Of a DNA stretch of 64,000 bases, positions 42,208 through 51,896 are shown piece after piece. The notes under the pieces are model-generated. The model did no database searches and had not been told where the DNA came from. It saw only the letters and a list, made by a program, of their open reading frames with translations. Within the stretch, counting starts at the first letter, position 1, and the number at the start of each line of letters is the position of its first letter. The DNA lies in contig NZ_LGEL01000011.1 of NCBI RefSeq assembly GCF_001636695.1, forward strand, positions 207,973 through 271,972. Direction: 5' to 3'. This DNA is from Pedobacter panaciterrae (lineage in GTDB: Bacteria > Bacteroidota > Bacteroidia > Sphingobacteriales > Sphingobacteriaceae). Made by a program: the position numbers and the translations under genes.

Positions 42208-42801
42208 TTATTTTAGAAGGATAACCAAAAGCAATCCCAAAGAGACACCCAAATCCTTTTCAACAGAAGTCCGGAGAATTTTCATAGAAGCTACCATATG
42301 ATTCTTTACGGCATTTCTGGAAATGCCCAATGCCGTTGCTACCTCCTCGTAACTTTTGCCCTGCTCTCTGCATAGTTTAAAAACTTCTCTGCTTCGGGGA
42401 GATAATACCGCTAATGCTTTTTGAAGGCAGTCGTAATATTCTTTATTCAAAAGCTCGTCTTCAGTGGAATTCCTTTCTTCAACAAAACTATTGACTATCT
42501 CTGACATAGCAACTTCAGAACGGAAGGCTTTTTTAAGGCTATTTAAGGTATGATTCCGGGCAACGATATATAAATAAGCTTTTAGCGATTGTACATGCTC
42601 CAACTTAGATTTGCATTGCCAGATTTTTATAAAGATTTCTTGCGTAAGATCCTCCGAAAGATCTGCAGAATGAACAAACTTTTTAACAAATCCCAAAATC
42701 CCCGCATTATACCTCTGATAGAGTTCTGCAAAAGCATACTCATCACCAAAGACTAATTTGGTCCTGAGTTCCTGATCAGAAAGTATAGAATATGTGGTCA
42801 T
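42208..42801 (-). CDS. ECF sigma-70 factor (FecI/RagA-linked type)
   Basis: The protein has 197 residues. Region 2 spans about 20-90 with DLTQEIFIKIWQ; region 4 spans about 125-180 with the helix-turn-helix YEEVATALGISRNAVKNHM. The C-terminal hydrophobic tail (LGLLLVILLK) is common in this group. It probably directs transcription of the susC/susD and perhaps the amine operon downstream. Upstream, an inverted repeat with a 50-nt loop (42831-42840 and 42891-42900) lies in the promoter region. Confidence 0.92.
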   Translation of the reverse strand: MTTYSILSDQELRTKLVFGDEYAFAELYQRYNAGILGFVKKFVHSADLSEDLTQEIFIKIWQCKSKLEHVQSLKAYLYIVARNHTLNSLKKAFRSEVAMSEIVNSFVEERNSTEDELLNKEYYDCLQKALAVLSPRSREVFKLCREQGKSYEEVATALGISRNAVKNHMVASMKILRTSVEKDLGVSLGLLLVILLK

Positions 42802-42999
42802 GGTTTGGCTTACGAAAACTAATTTACCAAAAAAAATCTATGTTTCATAAATGTTACTGAATTAATAAAACCCTCATATTTTACTAGAAATAGATTTTTT
42901 GTCTAATAAAACCTTTGGGTAACGTCCTGAGAAGTAATTATTTAAAATTTTTTTTCAAATAAAGAAACTTTTTAGCAATATCATACGTTATAGTAGTGG

Positions 43000-43081
43000 T
43001 TTGTTTGGTTTAGGTTGATCTGTGGTGGATCAACCATCTTAAAACAGGGATAGCTTCCTAGCTCATCCCTGTTCCTTTTTT
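43000..43081 (+). ncRNA. Orphan two-hairpin RNA with intrinsic terminator
   Basis: In the 379-bp gap between the divergent ECF and tetR genes, a perfect 8-bp hairpin (43013-43020 with 43028-43035) is followed by a terminator (43043-43051 with 43065-43073, inner AGC/GCT pairs, then CCTTTTTT to 43081). No plus-strand gene feeds into it, so a small RNA is the simplest explanation. The 5' end is a guess: only an imperfect promoter (TAGTGGTTTG) is visible upstream. The rest of the gap is AT-rich with no ORF. Confidence 0.4.
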
Positions 43082-43129
43082 AAAGAAGTGCTGTTTTATT
43101 AAGAAATATCTATTATATATTTCTTTTTC

Positions 43130-43161
43130 TTGCATTTACTGAACAGTGTTTATTATATTTG
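43130..43161 (+). promoter_or_regulatory. tetR promoter with internal operator
   Basis: TTG at 43130-43132, a 21-bp spacer and TATATTTG (43154-43161) form a good Bacteroidota promoter with a predicted leader of about 14 nt. The palindromic site TGAACAGTGTTTA (43140-43152) fills the spacer, as expected for autorepression. Confidence 0.7.
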
Positions 43162-43180
43162 CAGCAGTTAGCATTTTAGT

Positions 43181-43795
43181 ATGGCTATTAAAGATAGAAA
43201 AGAAAGAGATAAACTGGATAGAAGAAAGTTGATTATTGAATCGGCTACAAAACTCTTTTTAGAACAGGGTTATGAGAAAACATCTATCCGTAATATCGCC
43301 GATGACATTGAATACAGCCCCGCCACAATTTATCTTTATTTCAAAGAGAAGGATGAAATCTTCTATTTAATCCACGAACAAGGATTCGATCTGTTAAATA
43401 AAGAATTTACAAACCACAATCAAATCAAAGATCCATATGAAAGGCTCGCTGAGCTAGGAAAAATATACCTGAATTTTGCACTGACAAATCCAGATTATTA
43501 TGATCTTATGTTTATTATGAGAGCCCCTTTAAGTGAGATTAAATGTCACAGCAAATGGGAAGCCGGAGATAATAGCTTTCAATATCTGCTGAATACCGTT
43601 ACTGAATGCCTGGATCAAAAACTTATTGTTGATGGTGATCCGCTAATTGTTTCAATGTCCATATGGTCATATGTTCATGGTCTTATTTCTTTATTTATAA
43701 GAGAGCGTCTACAATCGGTGAACATTGAAGGTGAACAGAATCCTAATCTTCTTATCCAATCACTAGAGTATTTTTTAAAAACACTTAAAGTCTAA
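43181..43795 (+). CDS. TetR/AcrR-family repressor of the RND pump
   Basis: The protein has 204 residues. The N-terminal helix-turn-helix domain (about 12-58) shows TSIRNIADDIEYSPATIYLYFKEK in the standard position; the C-terminal ligand-binding domain is of the TetR_C type with many aromatic residues. The gene lies 127 bp before tolC in the same direction. Three copies of one 13-bp palindrome occur in its promoter and in the gap before tolC, so it probably represses itself and the pump. Confidence 0.9.
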   Translation: MAIKDRKERDKLDRRKLIIESATKLFLEQGYEKTSIRNIADDIEYSPATIYLYFKEKDEIFYLIHEQGFDLLNKEFTNHNQIKDPYERLAELGKIYLNFALTNPDYYDLMFIMRAPLSEIKCHSKWEAGDNSFQYLLNTVTECLDQKLIVDGDPLIVSMSIWSYVHGLISLFIRERLQSVNIEGEQNPNLLIQSLEYFLKTLKV

Positions 43796-43812
43796 AAAAA
43801 TTTGGACTAAAA

Positions 43813-43825
43813 TAAACAGTGTTTA
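43813..43825. promoter_or_regulatory. TetR operator copy 2
   Basis: TAAACAGTGTTTA is a perfect palindrome about a central G. It is the second copy of the site in the tetR promoter and lies 18 bp after the tetR stop. Confidence 0.65.
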
Positions 43826-43888
43826 GTAAATAACCAACGATTATTTTAATTCAAATAAATGTAACAAATCAAAAATCATCAATTCTAA

Positions 43889-43901
43889 TAAACAGTGTTC
43901 A
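43889..43901. promoter_or_regulatory. TetR operator copy 3
   Basis: TAAACAGTGTTCA, the third copy, ends 21 bp before the tolC-type ATG, where it would block the pump promoter or transcript. Confidence 0.65.
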
Positions 43902-43922
43902 TTTTATAAACAACGATCTATC

Positions 43923-45272
43923 ATGAATAGAAAAACAGCCTTAAAATCGTTATTATTAATTCTGGGGTGCTGGCTCCCCTACAATGCCTTCTCTCAAAAT
44001 CCACTTCAGAGTTATATAGACGAGGCGCTCAGAAACAACCTGGGGATACAAAAACAAGATTTTGCCTTACAGCGAAGCCTCTATGCATTAAAAGAAGCAA
44101 AAGGATTATTTCTTCCGGACGTAGAGCTGAATACCTCCTACCTGACATCAGGGGGCGGGCGCAAAATTGAAATCCCTATTGGCGACCTCCTCAATCCTGT
44201 GTACAGTACCTTAAATAGCTTAACAGGTTCAGGTAAATTTCCCCAGGTCGATAATGTGAGTCAGACTTTTAATCCGAACAATTATTATGATGCCAAAGTA
44301 CATACCACCTTGCCCTTATATAATGCGGAAATTATTTACAACAGTCGTATCAAAAAGGAACAGATCACGATGCAACAGATAGAATTGAAGTTGTATAAAC
44401 GCGAACTTATAAAACAGGTTAAACTTGCTTATTATGGATACGAACAATCTTTACAGGCCATAAAAATTTTCGAAAACGGGATTGCACTGGCAAAGGAGAA
44501 CCTGCGGATAAATCAATCAATGGTTAAAAATGGGAAAGCAATAAGAACAGTGGTAGCCCGTTCAGAAAATGAACTTACGGGTCTTGAAACCCAACTTGAA
44601 AACGCGAAAACTGAATCGCTGAATGCTGCGGCCTATTTCAATTTTCTGCTTAACAAACCACTTAGCAGTGCTATTGAAATCAGACAAAACGAGAACATGA
44701 TTATCGGACCAGACTCATCTTCTCATTCCGGAAAAAGAGAAGAACTTGCAGCACTTGAGTCTTTAAATCAAATAAATACGCTTTCCGTAAAATTAACCAG
44801 GTCTACTGTTCTTCCAAAGCTATCCACATTTATTGATGTAGGTGCACAGGGTGATTTTTTAAAAGTCAACAAAGATGCGCCCTATTATCTTTTCGGAGTA
44901 ACACTGTCATGGCAAATATTTAATGGCAATAGAAATAAAAACAAAACCCAGCAGGCGCTTCTAGATTTAAAATCTACCGAAACACAAACAGAACAGGCAT
45001 CGCAGCAACTTGAACTCGAGGTTATTACCGCACAAAACAAATTGAATGCGGCCATGCAGGCTTTTAAAGCTTCGGTTAGCCAGTCATCGTTATCTCTTCA
45101 GTACTATAAGGACGAGCAAAGGCTTTACAAGGAAGGCCAGGCACTTTACCTGGAGCTGTTGGATGCACAGACAACACTGATAAATGATCAGCTTAAACAA
45201 AGTATTGCCTACCTGAATATGCTAACCAGAACTACCGAATTGGAAAGAGCTAAAGCAAGTTATATTCTTTAA
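43923..45272 (+). CDS. TolC-family outer-membrane efflux protein
   Basis: The protein has 449 residues with a signal peptide (about 1-24, ending FSQ). It has two long helical repeats with heptad character (about 150-240 and 350-445), the OEP architecture that forms the outer-membrane duct and periplasmic tunnel of a tripartite pump. It is the first pump gene, 22 bp before the adaptor gene. Confidence 0.9.
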   Translation: MNRKTALKSLLLILGCWLPYNAFSQNPLQSYIDEALRNNLGIQKQDFALQRSLYALKEAKGLFLPDVELNTSYLTSGGGRKIEIPIGDLLNPVYSTLNSLTGSGKFPQVDNVSQTFNPNNYYDAKVHTTLPLYNAEIIYNSRIKKEQITMQQIELKLYKRELIKQVKLAYYGYEQSLQAIKIFENGIALAKENLRINQSMVKNGKAIRTVVARSENELTGLETQLENAKTESLNAAAYFNFLLNKPLSSAIEIRQNENMIIGPDSSSHSGKREELAALESLNQINTLSVKLTRSTVLPKLSTFIDVGAQGDFLKVNKDAPYYLFGVTLSWQIFNGNRNKNKTQQALLDLKSTETQTEQASQQLELEVITAQNKLNAAMQAFKASVSQSSLSLQYYKDEQRLYKEGQALYLELLDAQTTLINDQLKQSIAYLNMLTRTTELERAKASYIL

Positions 45273-45294
45273 CCATCAATTAATTTTAAACAAA

Positions 45295-46329
45295 ATGAAA
45301 CATATAAATACACTCCCATTCCTCCTATTTTTTGGGCTTGCCATAATTGGCTGTACTGAGCCAAAACCGGCACAAAAAACCGATAATGCAATTCCGGTGA
45401 AAGTAATCTCCTCCAATGCCCTTAATGAAAATGAACCAGTGGAAACTTCTGGGCTACTATCGTCAGAACAACAGAGTAACCTTTCTTTTAAAACCGGCGG
45501 AATCATCAACCGAATTTTTGTTAAAGAAGGTGATCATGTAAACAATGGGCAGGTACTTGCCTCATTAAACATGACAGAAGTAAATGCTCAGCTTAACCAG
45601 GCCGAAGAGGGATTTAATAAAGCAAAGCGGGATGCGCAAAGGACCGCCAATTTGTTTAAGGACAGTGTAAGTACCAGAGAGCAATTGGAAAATACTCAAA
45701 CTGCTTTGGCAATTGCAAAAAAAACCTTAGACATAGCGCGGTTCAACGCTGTTCAGTCAACCATAAAGTCAAACACAAATGGTGTAGTTCTTAAAAAACT
45801 CGCAAATGAAGGAGAACAGGTAGCCGGGGGAACGCCCATACTTTATATAGGCGGTGTTTCAAATAAAGATTGGATACTAAAATGTGGTATTACTGACAAG
45901 GACAGATCAAGAATTAACGGAAATGAGAAAGTTGAGTTGAACTTTGATGTCTTTCCTCAAACGTTAACGGGGGTAGTGAAATCACTTGCGCAGGGAAGTG
46001 ACGCTGGTTCCGGTTTATACCAGGCCGAAATAAGACTTAATCCTACCGACGCCAGATTGATCTCAGGGCTCTTTGCTAAAGTTAAAATCCACCCTTTTGG
46101 CAAAACAGACCTACTGTCAGTCCCTGTAGACGCTTTAGTGGAAGGCAAGAATGACAGCGCTTATGTATTTACCTCTGTGAATAACATAGCTGTTAAAAAA
46201 GCGGTGAAAGTTGCCTATTTGAAAGATGACAAAGCCTTTATCTCTTCTGGCTTATCAGCCACTGATCAGATAATAAGAGAGGGGTCAGCCTATCTTACCA
46301 ATGGATCCTCTATTAAAATAATCAGATAA
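45295..46329 (+). CDS. RND efflux periplasmic adaptor lipoprotein
   Basis: The 344-residue lipoprotein (lipobox IIGC, Cys17) has the membrane-fusion-protein order: lipoyl half (about 55-85, NRIFVKEGDHVNNGQVLA), a short helical hairpin (about 90-150), the second lipoyl half (VVLKKLANEGEQVAGGTPIL), then beta-barrel and membrane-proximal domains. It links the RND pump to the TolC-type duct. The gap to the RND gene is 16 bp. Confidence 0.92.
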   Translation: MKHINTLPFLLFFGLAIIGCTEPKPAQKTDNAIPVKVISSNALNENEPVETSGLLSSEQQSNLSFKTGGIINRIFVKEGDHVNNGQVLASLNMTEVNAQLNQAEEGFNKAKRDAQRTANLFKDSVSTREQLENTQTALAIAKKTLDIARFNAVQSTIKSNTNGVVLKKLANEGEQVAGGTPILYIGGVSNKDWILKCGITDKDRSRINGNEKVELNFDVFPQTLTGVVKSLAQGSDAGSGLYQAEIRLNPTDARLISGLFAKVKIHPFGKTDLLSVPVDALVEGKNDSAYVFTSVNNIAVKKAVKVAYLKDDKAFISSGLSATDQIIREGSAYLTNGSSIKIIR

Positions 46330-46345
46330 TCTAAATTATTCCAAA

Positions 46346-49300
46346 ATGAAATTACCTGAATTTGCAGTAAAAAATTATCAGTTTACGCTGATCGTTTTCG
46401 TAGCAGTACTGGCTCTGGGAATATATTCCTTATTCACCATGCCCAGAAGTGAAGATCCTGAAACGCACCCTCCACAATTTACCGTGGTTGTGGTATATCC
46501 GGGAACTAACCCTAAGGATATGGAGCAGCTGGTTGTTGATCCAATGGAAAAAAAGATCCATGAACTTGATGATATAAAACACATAACCACTGACATAAGC
46601 GATGGTCTGGCAGTTATGCAAGTCATTTATAAATATAGCTCAAACCCCGATGATAAATATCAGGAAGTGGTGAGGGAGATCAACAGCCTAAGAAGTGAAT
46701 TACCGGCTGATATAGCGGACATAAGAATTAACAAACAGATTCCGTCGGATGTCAGCATCTATCAGTTTGCCTTAGTGAGTGAAAACACCTCAAATGCTAC
46801 ACTTAAAAAGTATTCAAAAGAGCTAAAGGAACGCCTTGAAAAAATACAGGCGCTAAAAAGAGTCAACTATGCGGGTGTTCCTGAACATCAGGTAAATGTA
46901 AGGCTTAACATCCAAAAAATAGCTCATGAAAAACTTACCCAGAATAATGTTATTGCTGCATTACAAAGTGAGAATGTTAACATCCCGGGTGGTAACATTA
47001 GTATGGGCAACAGGAAACTGAATATTAAAACGAGCGGTAATTTTTCAAGTCTGGATGAAGTTAAGAATACAGTAATCTATAGCGCGCAGGGGAAAGTAGT
47101 TTACCTGAAAGACGTTGCCGATGTTTCATTAGGCTATGAGGATGAAACACATATTACCCGGTTAAATGGCTATAGAAGTAGTTTTATAAACGCCAGTTTA
47201 AAAGACAAAGAGAACATCATCTCAGTGCAGGAAAAAGTCGAATCTTTGATCACCACTTTTAAAAAGGATTTACCGCCAGGTATAGACTTTGTAAAAGTCT
47301 TTGATCAGGCTAAGAGTGTTGATGTCAGGCTTTCGCATTTTACAAGAGATTTTGGTATCGCAATTTTATTAGTACTGGTTACCTTGTTACCTCTGGGCAC
47401 CAGGGCATCAGTTGTTGTGATGATCTCGATCCCGCTATCTCTCGCGATTGGCCTTACCCTAATGAGTGCGCTTGGCTACAATATCAATCAGTTAAGTATT
47501 GTAGGGATGATTGTAGCACTAGGCATTCTGGTTGATGACAGTATTGTAGTGGTTGAAAATATTGAGCGGTATCTGCGAATGGGCTATGGCAGAGTAGAAG
47601 CCTCTATAAAAGCAACTTCGCAAATTGGCATTGCCGTTATCGGCTGTACCATACTGCTTATATTTGCCTTTTTACCCATCGTTTTCTTGCCAGAAGGTGC
47701 GGGTGATTTTATTAGAAGTTTACCGCTTTCTGTAATCACTACAATTTTTGCTTCAATGCTGGTATCACTTACAGTAGTACCTTTTTTAGCAAGTATCATT
47801 TTGAAACCACATATGAGTGAGGAGGGAAATTTTCTTCTCAGAGCAATGAAAAAAGGAATTCATACAACTTATGGAGCGGTACTTAATAAAGCACTTAAAA
47901 GACCTGTAGTTACTCTTGTAATTATTGGAGGAATCTTTATTGCCTCTCTTGGATTAGTTCCCGTTATAGGAAGCAGCCTTTTTCCAAAATCTGAGAAACC
48001 TATGTTTCTGGTAGACATAGAAACTCCTGAGGGGACAAATATAAATACCACAAATAAAGTAGCAAGATATGTGGAATCTGTATTGAAAAAAGTACCAGAA
48101 ATCAGTTCATTTGCAACTAATGTAGGCAAAGGGAATCCAAGAATCTATTACAATGTGATCCCACATAATGAGAGTGAAAACTATGCGCAGATTTTTGTTC
48201 AGGTAGAGGGATTGGAAACCCGCGAAAAAGTTGCGGTAATTGAAAGGGTAAGGAAAGAGCTGGATGGCTACCCCGGTGCAAAGATTAAGGTTAAGGACTT
48301 TGAACAAGGCCCACCTGTTGACGCCCCACTTGCCTACCGAATTTATGCAGATGATCTTGATGGTCTGCGTAAAACAGCCTTCGATATTGCCTCTTTAATA
48401 AGTAAAGTAGAGGGCACCATTTATGTAAACAATCCCCTTCTGGTAAAACCTACTGATCTTAAGGTTACCATAAATAAAGAAAAAGCCGCTTTACTGGGCG
48501 TTGCTTCTGCAGATATTGACCGTACAGTTCGATTGGGAGCTGCCGGATTAAATGTAGCAACTTACAGAGAAGATTCCGGAAAGGCAGATAATTATAATGT
48601 CAACGTTTCTATTCCAAGAACTGGTGATATCCAGGGCATCAGCATGTTCGATCGGCTATATGTTCCCTCCGCATCTGGCATAAATATCCCACTAAAAAAC
48701 GTTGCATCTGTTGGTTTCGAGAGTTCGCCAAACCAGATCAGGCATTATGATAAAGATAGATATGTAACTATTTCTGCTTTTGTAAAACCAGGTTATAATG
48801 TACAGCGGCTCGACCAGGAAATTACCGAAAAACTGAACAAGTTTGAGTTCCCAAAAGGTTTCTCTTTTAAAGTTGCAGGCGAGAAAGAAAGTAAAGAAGA
48901 AAGCTTTGGCAATCTTGGCCTTATCCTTATTGTAACTGTTTTTGGTTTTCTGGGTGTATTGATACTCGAGTTCAAAACCTTTAAAAGCATATTGATTGTA
49001 CTCTCGGTTATTCCACTTGGAATAGTTGGAGGATTAATCATGCTGTTCTTTGCAGGTGAAACGCTCTCCTTTACAGCCACAATAGGCTTTATTGCATTGG
49101 TAGGCATAGAGGTTAAAAACTCTTTGTTGGTTGTAGACTTTACAAATCAGTTAAGGGCACAGGGAAAAAGCATTGAAGAAGCGATTATTGAAGCCGGGGA
49201 AATCAGGTTTGTACCTATCCTTTTAACATCGTTAACAGCTATTGGCGGACTACTTCCTCTTGTTATCGAATATAGTGAATTGTACTCTCCACTTGCCTTG

Positions 49301-49396
49301 GTACTTATTGGTGGTCTAATTAGCTCTACCCTACTATCAAGACTGGTAACACCGGTGATGTATAAACTTTTACCACCAAAAATTACGGTTGATTAA
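46346..49396 (+). CDS. RND-family efflux permease
   Basis: The 1016-residue inner-membrane pump has the two-fold RND layout: a first transmembrane helix at about 13-30, a porter domain, a helix bundle (about 335-535), a second porter domain, and a second bundle (about 850-1005). The proton-relay acidic pair is in GILVDDSIVVVENIERY near 390-405. The length and sequence are of the HAE/AcrB-like multidrug class; a metal-efflux role is not indicated. The substrate is unknown. The TetR sites upstream suggest induction by a small toxic molecule. Confidence 0.93.
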   Translation: MKLPEFAVKNYQFTLIVFVAVLALGIYSLFTMPRSEDPETHPPQFTVVVVYPGTNPKDMEQLVVDPMEKKIHELDDIKHITTDISDGLAVMQVIYKYSSNPDDKYQEVVREINSLRSELPADIADIRINKQIPSDVSIYQFALVSENTSNATLKKYSKELKERLEKIQALKRVNYAGVPEHQVNVRLNIQKIAHEKLTQNNVIAALQSENVNIPGGNISMGNRKLNIKTSGNFSSLDEVKNTVIYSAQGKVVYLKDVADVSLGYEDETHITRLNGYRSSFINASLKDKENIISVQEKVESLITTFKKDLPPGIDFVKVFDQAKSVDVRLSHFTRDFGIAILLVLVTLLPLGTRASVVVMISIPLSLAIGLTLMSALGYNINQLSIVGMIVALGILVDDSIVVVENIERYLRMGYGRVEASIKATSQIGIAVIGCTILLIFAFLPIVFLPEGAGDFIRSLPLSVITTIFASMLVSLTVVPFLASIILKPHMSEEGNFLLRAMKKGIHTTYGAVLNKALKRPVVTLVIIGGIFIASLGLVPVIGSSLFPKSEKPMFLVDIETPEGTNINTTNKVARYVESVLKKVPEISSFATNVGKGNPRIYYNVIPHNESENYAQIFVQVEGLETREKVAVIERVRKELDGYPGAKIKVKDFEQGPPVDAPLAYRIYADDLDGLRKTAFDIASLISKVEGTIYVNNPLLVKPTDLKVTINKEKAALLGVASADIDRTVRLGAAGLNVATYREDSGKADNYNVNVSIPRTGDIQGISMFDRLYVPSASGINIPLKNVASVGFESSPNQIRHYDKDRYVTISAFVKPGYNVQRLDQEITEKLNKFEFPKGFSFKVAGEKESKEESFGNLGLILIVTVFGFLGVLILEFKTFKSILIVLSVIPLGIVGGLIMLFFAGETLSFTATIGFIALVGIEVKNSLLVVDFTNQLRAQGKSIEEAIIEAGEIRFVPILLTSLTAIGGLLPLVIEYSELYSPLALVLIGGLISSTLLSRLVTPVMYKLLPPKITVD

Positions 49397-49420
49397 AAAA
49401 TATAAGCATCATTAACTCTT

Positions 49421-49450
49421 AAAAAAATACCCATAAGTGGGTATTTTTTT
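49421..49450. terminator. Terminator of the RND pump operon
   Basis: TACCCA/TGGGTA (49428-49433 with 49438-49443) is flanked by A7 and T7, so it can stop transcription in both directions. Confidence 0.8.
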
Positions 49451-49505
49451 AACTGTGGTATAGGGTTTAATTTGTGGTGGATAATCCTTACAAATTAACT
49501 TTACT

Positions 49506-50177
49506 ATGAAATTAAAATCTTTATTAACAGCCTCACTGTTTTTAATCGCTCCTTTCGCAATTAAAGCCCAAACCGTTCAAATTTCTGCCTCAGAAGCTGA
49601 TGCAAAAATTGTTGTAGACGGCCAAATTCTAGGTACAGGAAATGCAAAAATCAAAGTCCCTAAAAACTCTTGTGTGAATGTAAAAGTTCAAAAGGCAGGG
49701 TTCTTAAGATATGAGCAGACTTTTTGTAATAAGAAGGGAATGGCTGAACCCCCAAAGAAACAGTTTTTTGATATGAAGAAGGATGATGCAGAAGAAGCTT
49801 CAATAAAAACTGATCAGGCCAACATCGACTTTTCTATTGAAATCAATAAAAAACAAGATGTCGCTGAAGTTTGGAAACGTGCAAATCAGATCGTAACCGA
49901 TTACTTTGATGCAATTGAAGTTGCTGACAAAGAAACGTCTTATTTGCGCACTTCATGGAGCATTCAAAGTTTTCAGCAAAACACCATTAGAACACGACTA
50001 ATCATCAAGCTATCTAAAAGTGAACCACTTACCTACAAGGTTAAACTTGTAAGTGAATTCTCTGGTGCTCCTTTAACAAGCGTAAAAGCCGATGAGCAGT
50101 TTCACGATTGGGATCGTGTATTGAGAAAATACCAAAATGTTATTTCTGATTTCACTACCCGTTTAGGAAACCAATAG
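49506..50177 (+). CDS. Secreted protein with PEGA-like domain, function unknown
   Basis: The protein has 223 residues. The signal peptide (about 1-21) ends IKAQ. A PEGA-like beta domain follows (about 22-72: AKIVVDGQILGTG, KIKVPKNSCVNVKVQKAGF) and contains Cys56 and Cys74, a possible disulfide. The C-terminal half (about 95-223) has mixed helix/strand pattern with a Trp-rich middle and no family that I recognise. It is a single gene between the pump terminator and a palindromic element. Confidence 0.75.
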   Translation: MKLKSLLTASLFLIAPFAIKAQTVQISASEADAKIVVDGQILGTGNAKIKVPKNSCVNVKVQKAGFLRYEQTFCNKKGMAEPPKKQFFDMKKDDAEEASIKTDQANIDFSIEINKKQDVAEVWKRANQIVTDYFDAIEVADKETSYLRTSWSIQSFQQNTIRTRLIIKLSKSEPLTYKVKLVSEFSGAPLTSVKADEQFHDWDRVLRKYQNVISDFTTRLGNQ

Positions 50178-50215
50178 GTTAATACGCTCGGTAACGCTAT
50201 CATTTGGAGGTACAC

Positions 50216-50313
50216 CACACCGTCATCTCGACGATAGGAGAGATCTTTTGGTTATGCCAATTTGCAGCTACCTGCCAGCAAGAGATCTCTCCTATCGTCG
50301 AGATGATGGTGTG
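50216..50313. repeat. REP/MITE-like palindromic element, copy 2
   Basis: Arms 50216-50250 and 50279-50313 match at 33 of 35 positions. The arm core (CATCTCGACGATAGGAGAG) and parts of the 28-nt centre (TATGCxAA, GCTAC) match copy 1 at 25906-26010 in the same orientation. It lies between two convergent genes, where it may also end transcription. Confidence 0.8.
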
Positions 50314-50371
50314 AGTTATGACGACTTTGCCTTTTTGCACCCCTTTTTATTATCCTGCTCCTCCAACTTTA

Positions 50372-51823
50372 TTATTCTGTTCCTTCAACTTTTCGTGTTA
50401 TATAATATACTGGTATTCCGATCAGCATAATTAATACACCCCACCCACAAGTATCTGTTTTATAGATTAAAAGTGCAATACTAAGAGCAGAAGCAACTAT
50501 TATATATAACATTGGCAGAACCGGATAGCCAAAGGCCCGGTATGGACGCTCTGCATCAGGCATTTTTTTTCTTAAAATGAATATTCCATAAATGGTAAGG
50601 ATGTAGAATATTAAAACAATAATCACTACAAAATCTAAAAGAGCACCATATCGACCTGTTAAACACAATGCGGATGCCCATACTCCCTGTACCCATAAAG
50701 CCCAGCCCGGTACATCTGCTTTATTTAATTTAGCTGCTTTTTTAAAGAACAGACCATCCTTTGCCATAGTATAGTACACTCTTGCGCCAGCCATAATTAA
50801 ACCGTTATTACAGGCAAACGTAGAAATCATAATCATTACAGCTATAATTATAGTGCCTGCTTGTCCGAAAATATACTGCGCAGCAACAACCGCCACCCTA
50901 TCGGATTTTGCAGTGGTGATCTGATCAAGAGGCAATACAGCCACGTACATCAGATTTGCAAGAATATAAATGATACTAACAATTAAGGTCCCTAAAAACA
51001 AGCTTAACCCAACGTTGCGCTGAGGATTTTTGATCTCTCCGGCAATAAAGGTAACCCCTGCCCAGGCATCACTTGAAAACAAGGAACCGACCATTGCTGC
51101 TGAAATTCCTGAAAGTAACAGGCTTCCACTAATAGGAGCCCAGGTCATGGTTTCTAAGCTAAAAGAACGTGTTTCCCATGCATTGCTCCAGTTTGCATTC
51201 CAAACTTCAGCTTTTGCCGCAAGAGTAAATCCGAAAATGATTAGCCCGAAAAGCGACAGGATCTTTATTATAGTTAAAACTGTTTGCAAAATTTTACTGT
51301 CCTTAACACCACGACTATTTACAAATGTTAAGAAAACAATAGTGATAATTGAAACCAACTGAGCCGCGCTAATTGCATAATGTTCCGGAATACCCTTATC
51401 GCTAACTCCTGTTTGAATTTGCCACAGGATATTATTTTCACTGAAAGGTTCATACAGATAAGCAGCGAACTTAGAAAAAGCAACCCCCACAGCAGCAATT
51501 GTCCCTGTTTGTATTACCGCAAACAGACTCCATCCGTATAAAAATGCGATCAGCTTATTATAAGCCTCTTTTAGATAAACATATTGCCCTCCGGCTTTTG
51601 GAAACATTGCGCTTAACTCTCCGTAGCTAACCGCCGCAATAATGGTAATTATTGCAGTAACTACCCAGATAAGAATAAGCCAGCCTGCTGAACCTACTTG
51701 TCGGGCTATATCAGCACTCACGATAAATATCCCAGACCCTATCATAGAGCCTACTACGAGCATGGTACCATCTAACAGTCCTAGTTCTCTCTTGAAAGAA
51801 CCGTCTTGATTTTCATTATCCAT
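50372..51823 (-). CDS. APC-family amino-acid permease
   Basis: The protein has 483 residues from the ATG at 51823 (MDNENQDG); a frame extension to 51901 runs through a large inverted repeat and lacks membrane character, so it is rejected. About 12 hydrophobic segments are visible. The first has GSMIGSGIFIVSADIA, the APC consensus loop. Sequence flavour is that of the LAT-like amino-acid exchangers. Substrate cannot be read. It has no close operon partner. Confidence 0.87.
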   Translation of the reverse strand: MDNENQDGSFKRELGLLDGTMLVVGSMIGSGIFIVSADIARQVGSAGWLILIWVVTAIITIIAAVSYGELSAMFPKAGGQYVYLKEAYNKLIAFLYGWSLFAVIQTGTIAAVGVAFSKFAAYLYEPFSENNILWQIQTGVSDKGIPEHYAISAAQLVSIITIVFLTFVNSRGVKDSKILQTVLTIIKILSLFGLIIFGFTLAAKAEVWNANWSNAWETRSFSLETMTWAPISGSLLLSGISAAMVGSLFSSDAWAGVTFIAGEIKNPQRNVGLSLFLGTLIVSIIYILANLMYVAVLPLDQITTAKSDRVAVVAAQYIFGQAGTIIIAVMIMISTFACNNGLIMAGARVYYTMAKDGLFFKKAAKLNKADVPGWALWVQGVWASALCLTGRYGALLDFVVIIVLIFYILTIYGIFILRKKMPDAERPYRAFGYPVLPMLYIIVASALSIALLIYKTDTCGWGVLIMLIGIPVYYITRKVEGTE

Positions 51824-51896
51824 ATAGTTTGGTTTGGTTGGTTTAGCATAAATCCACTGATACTGCTCTGCTAATATATTTAAAAATACAGAATCG

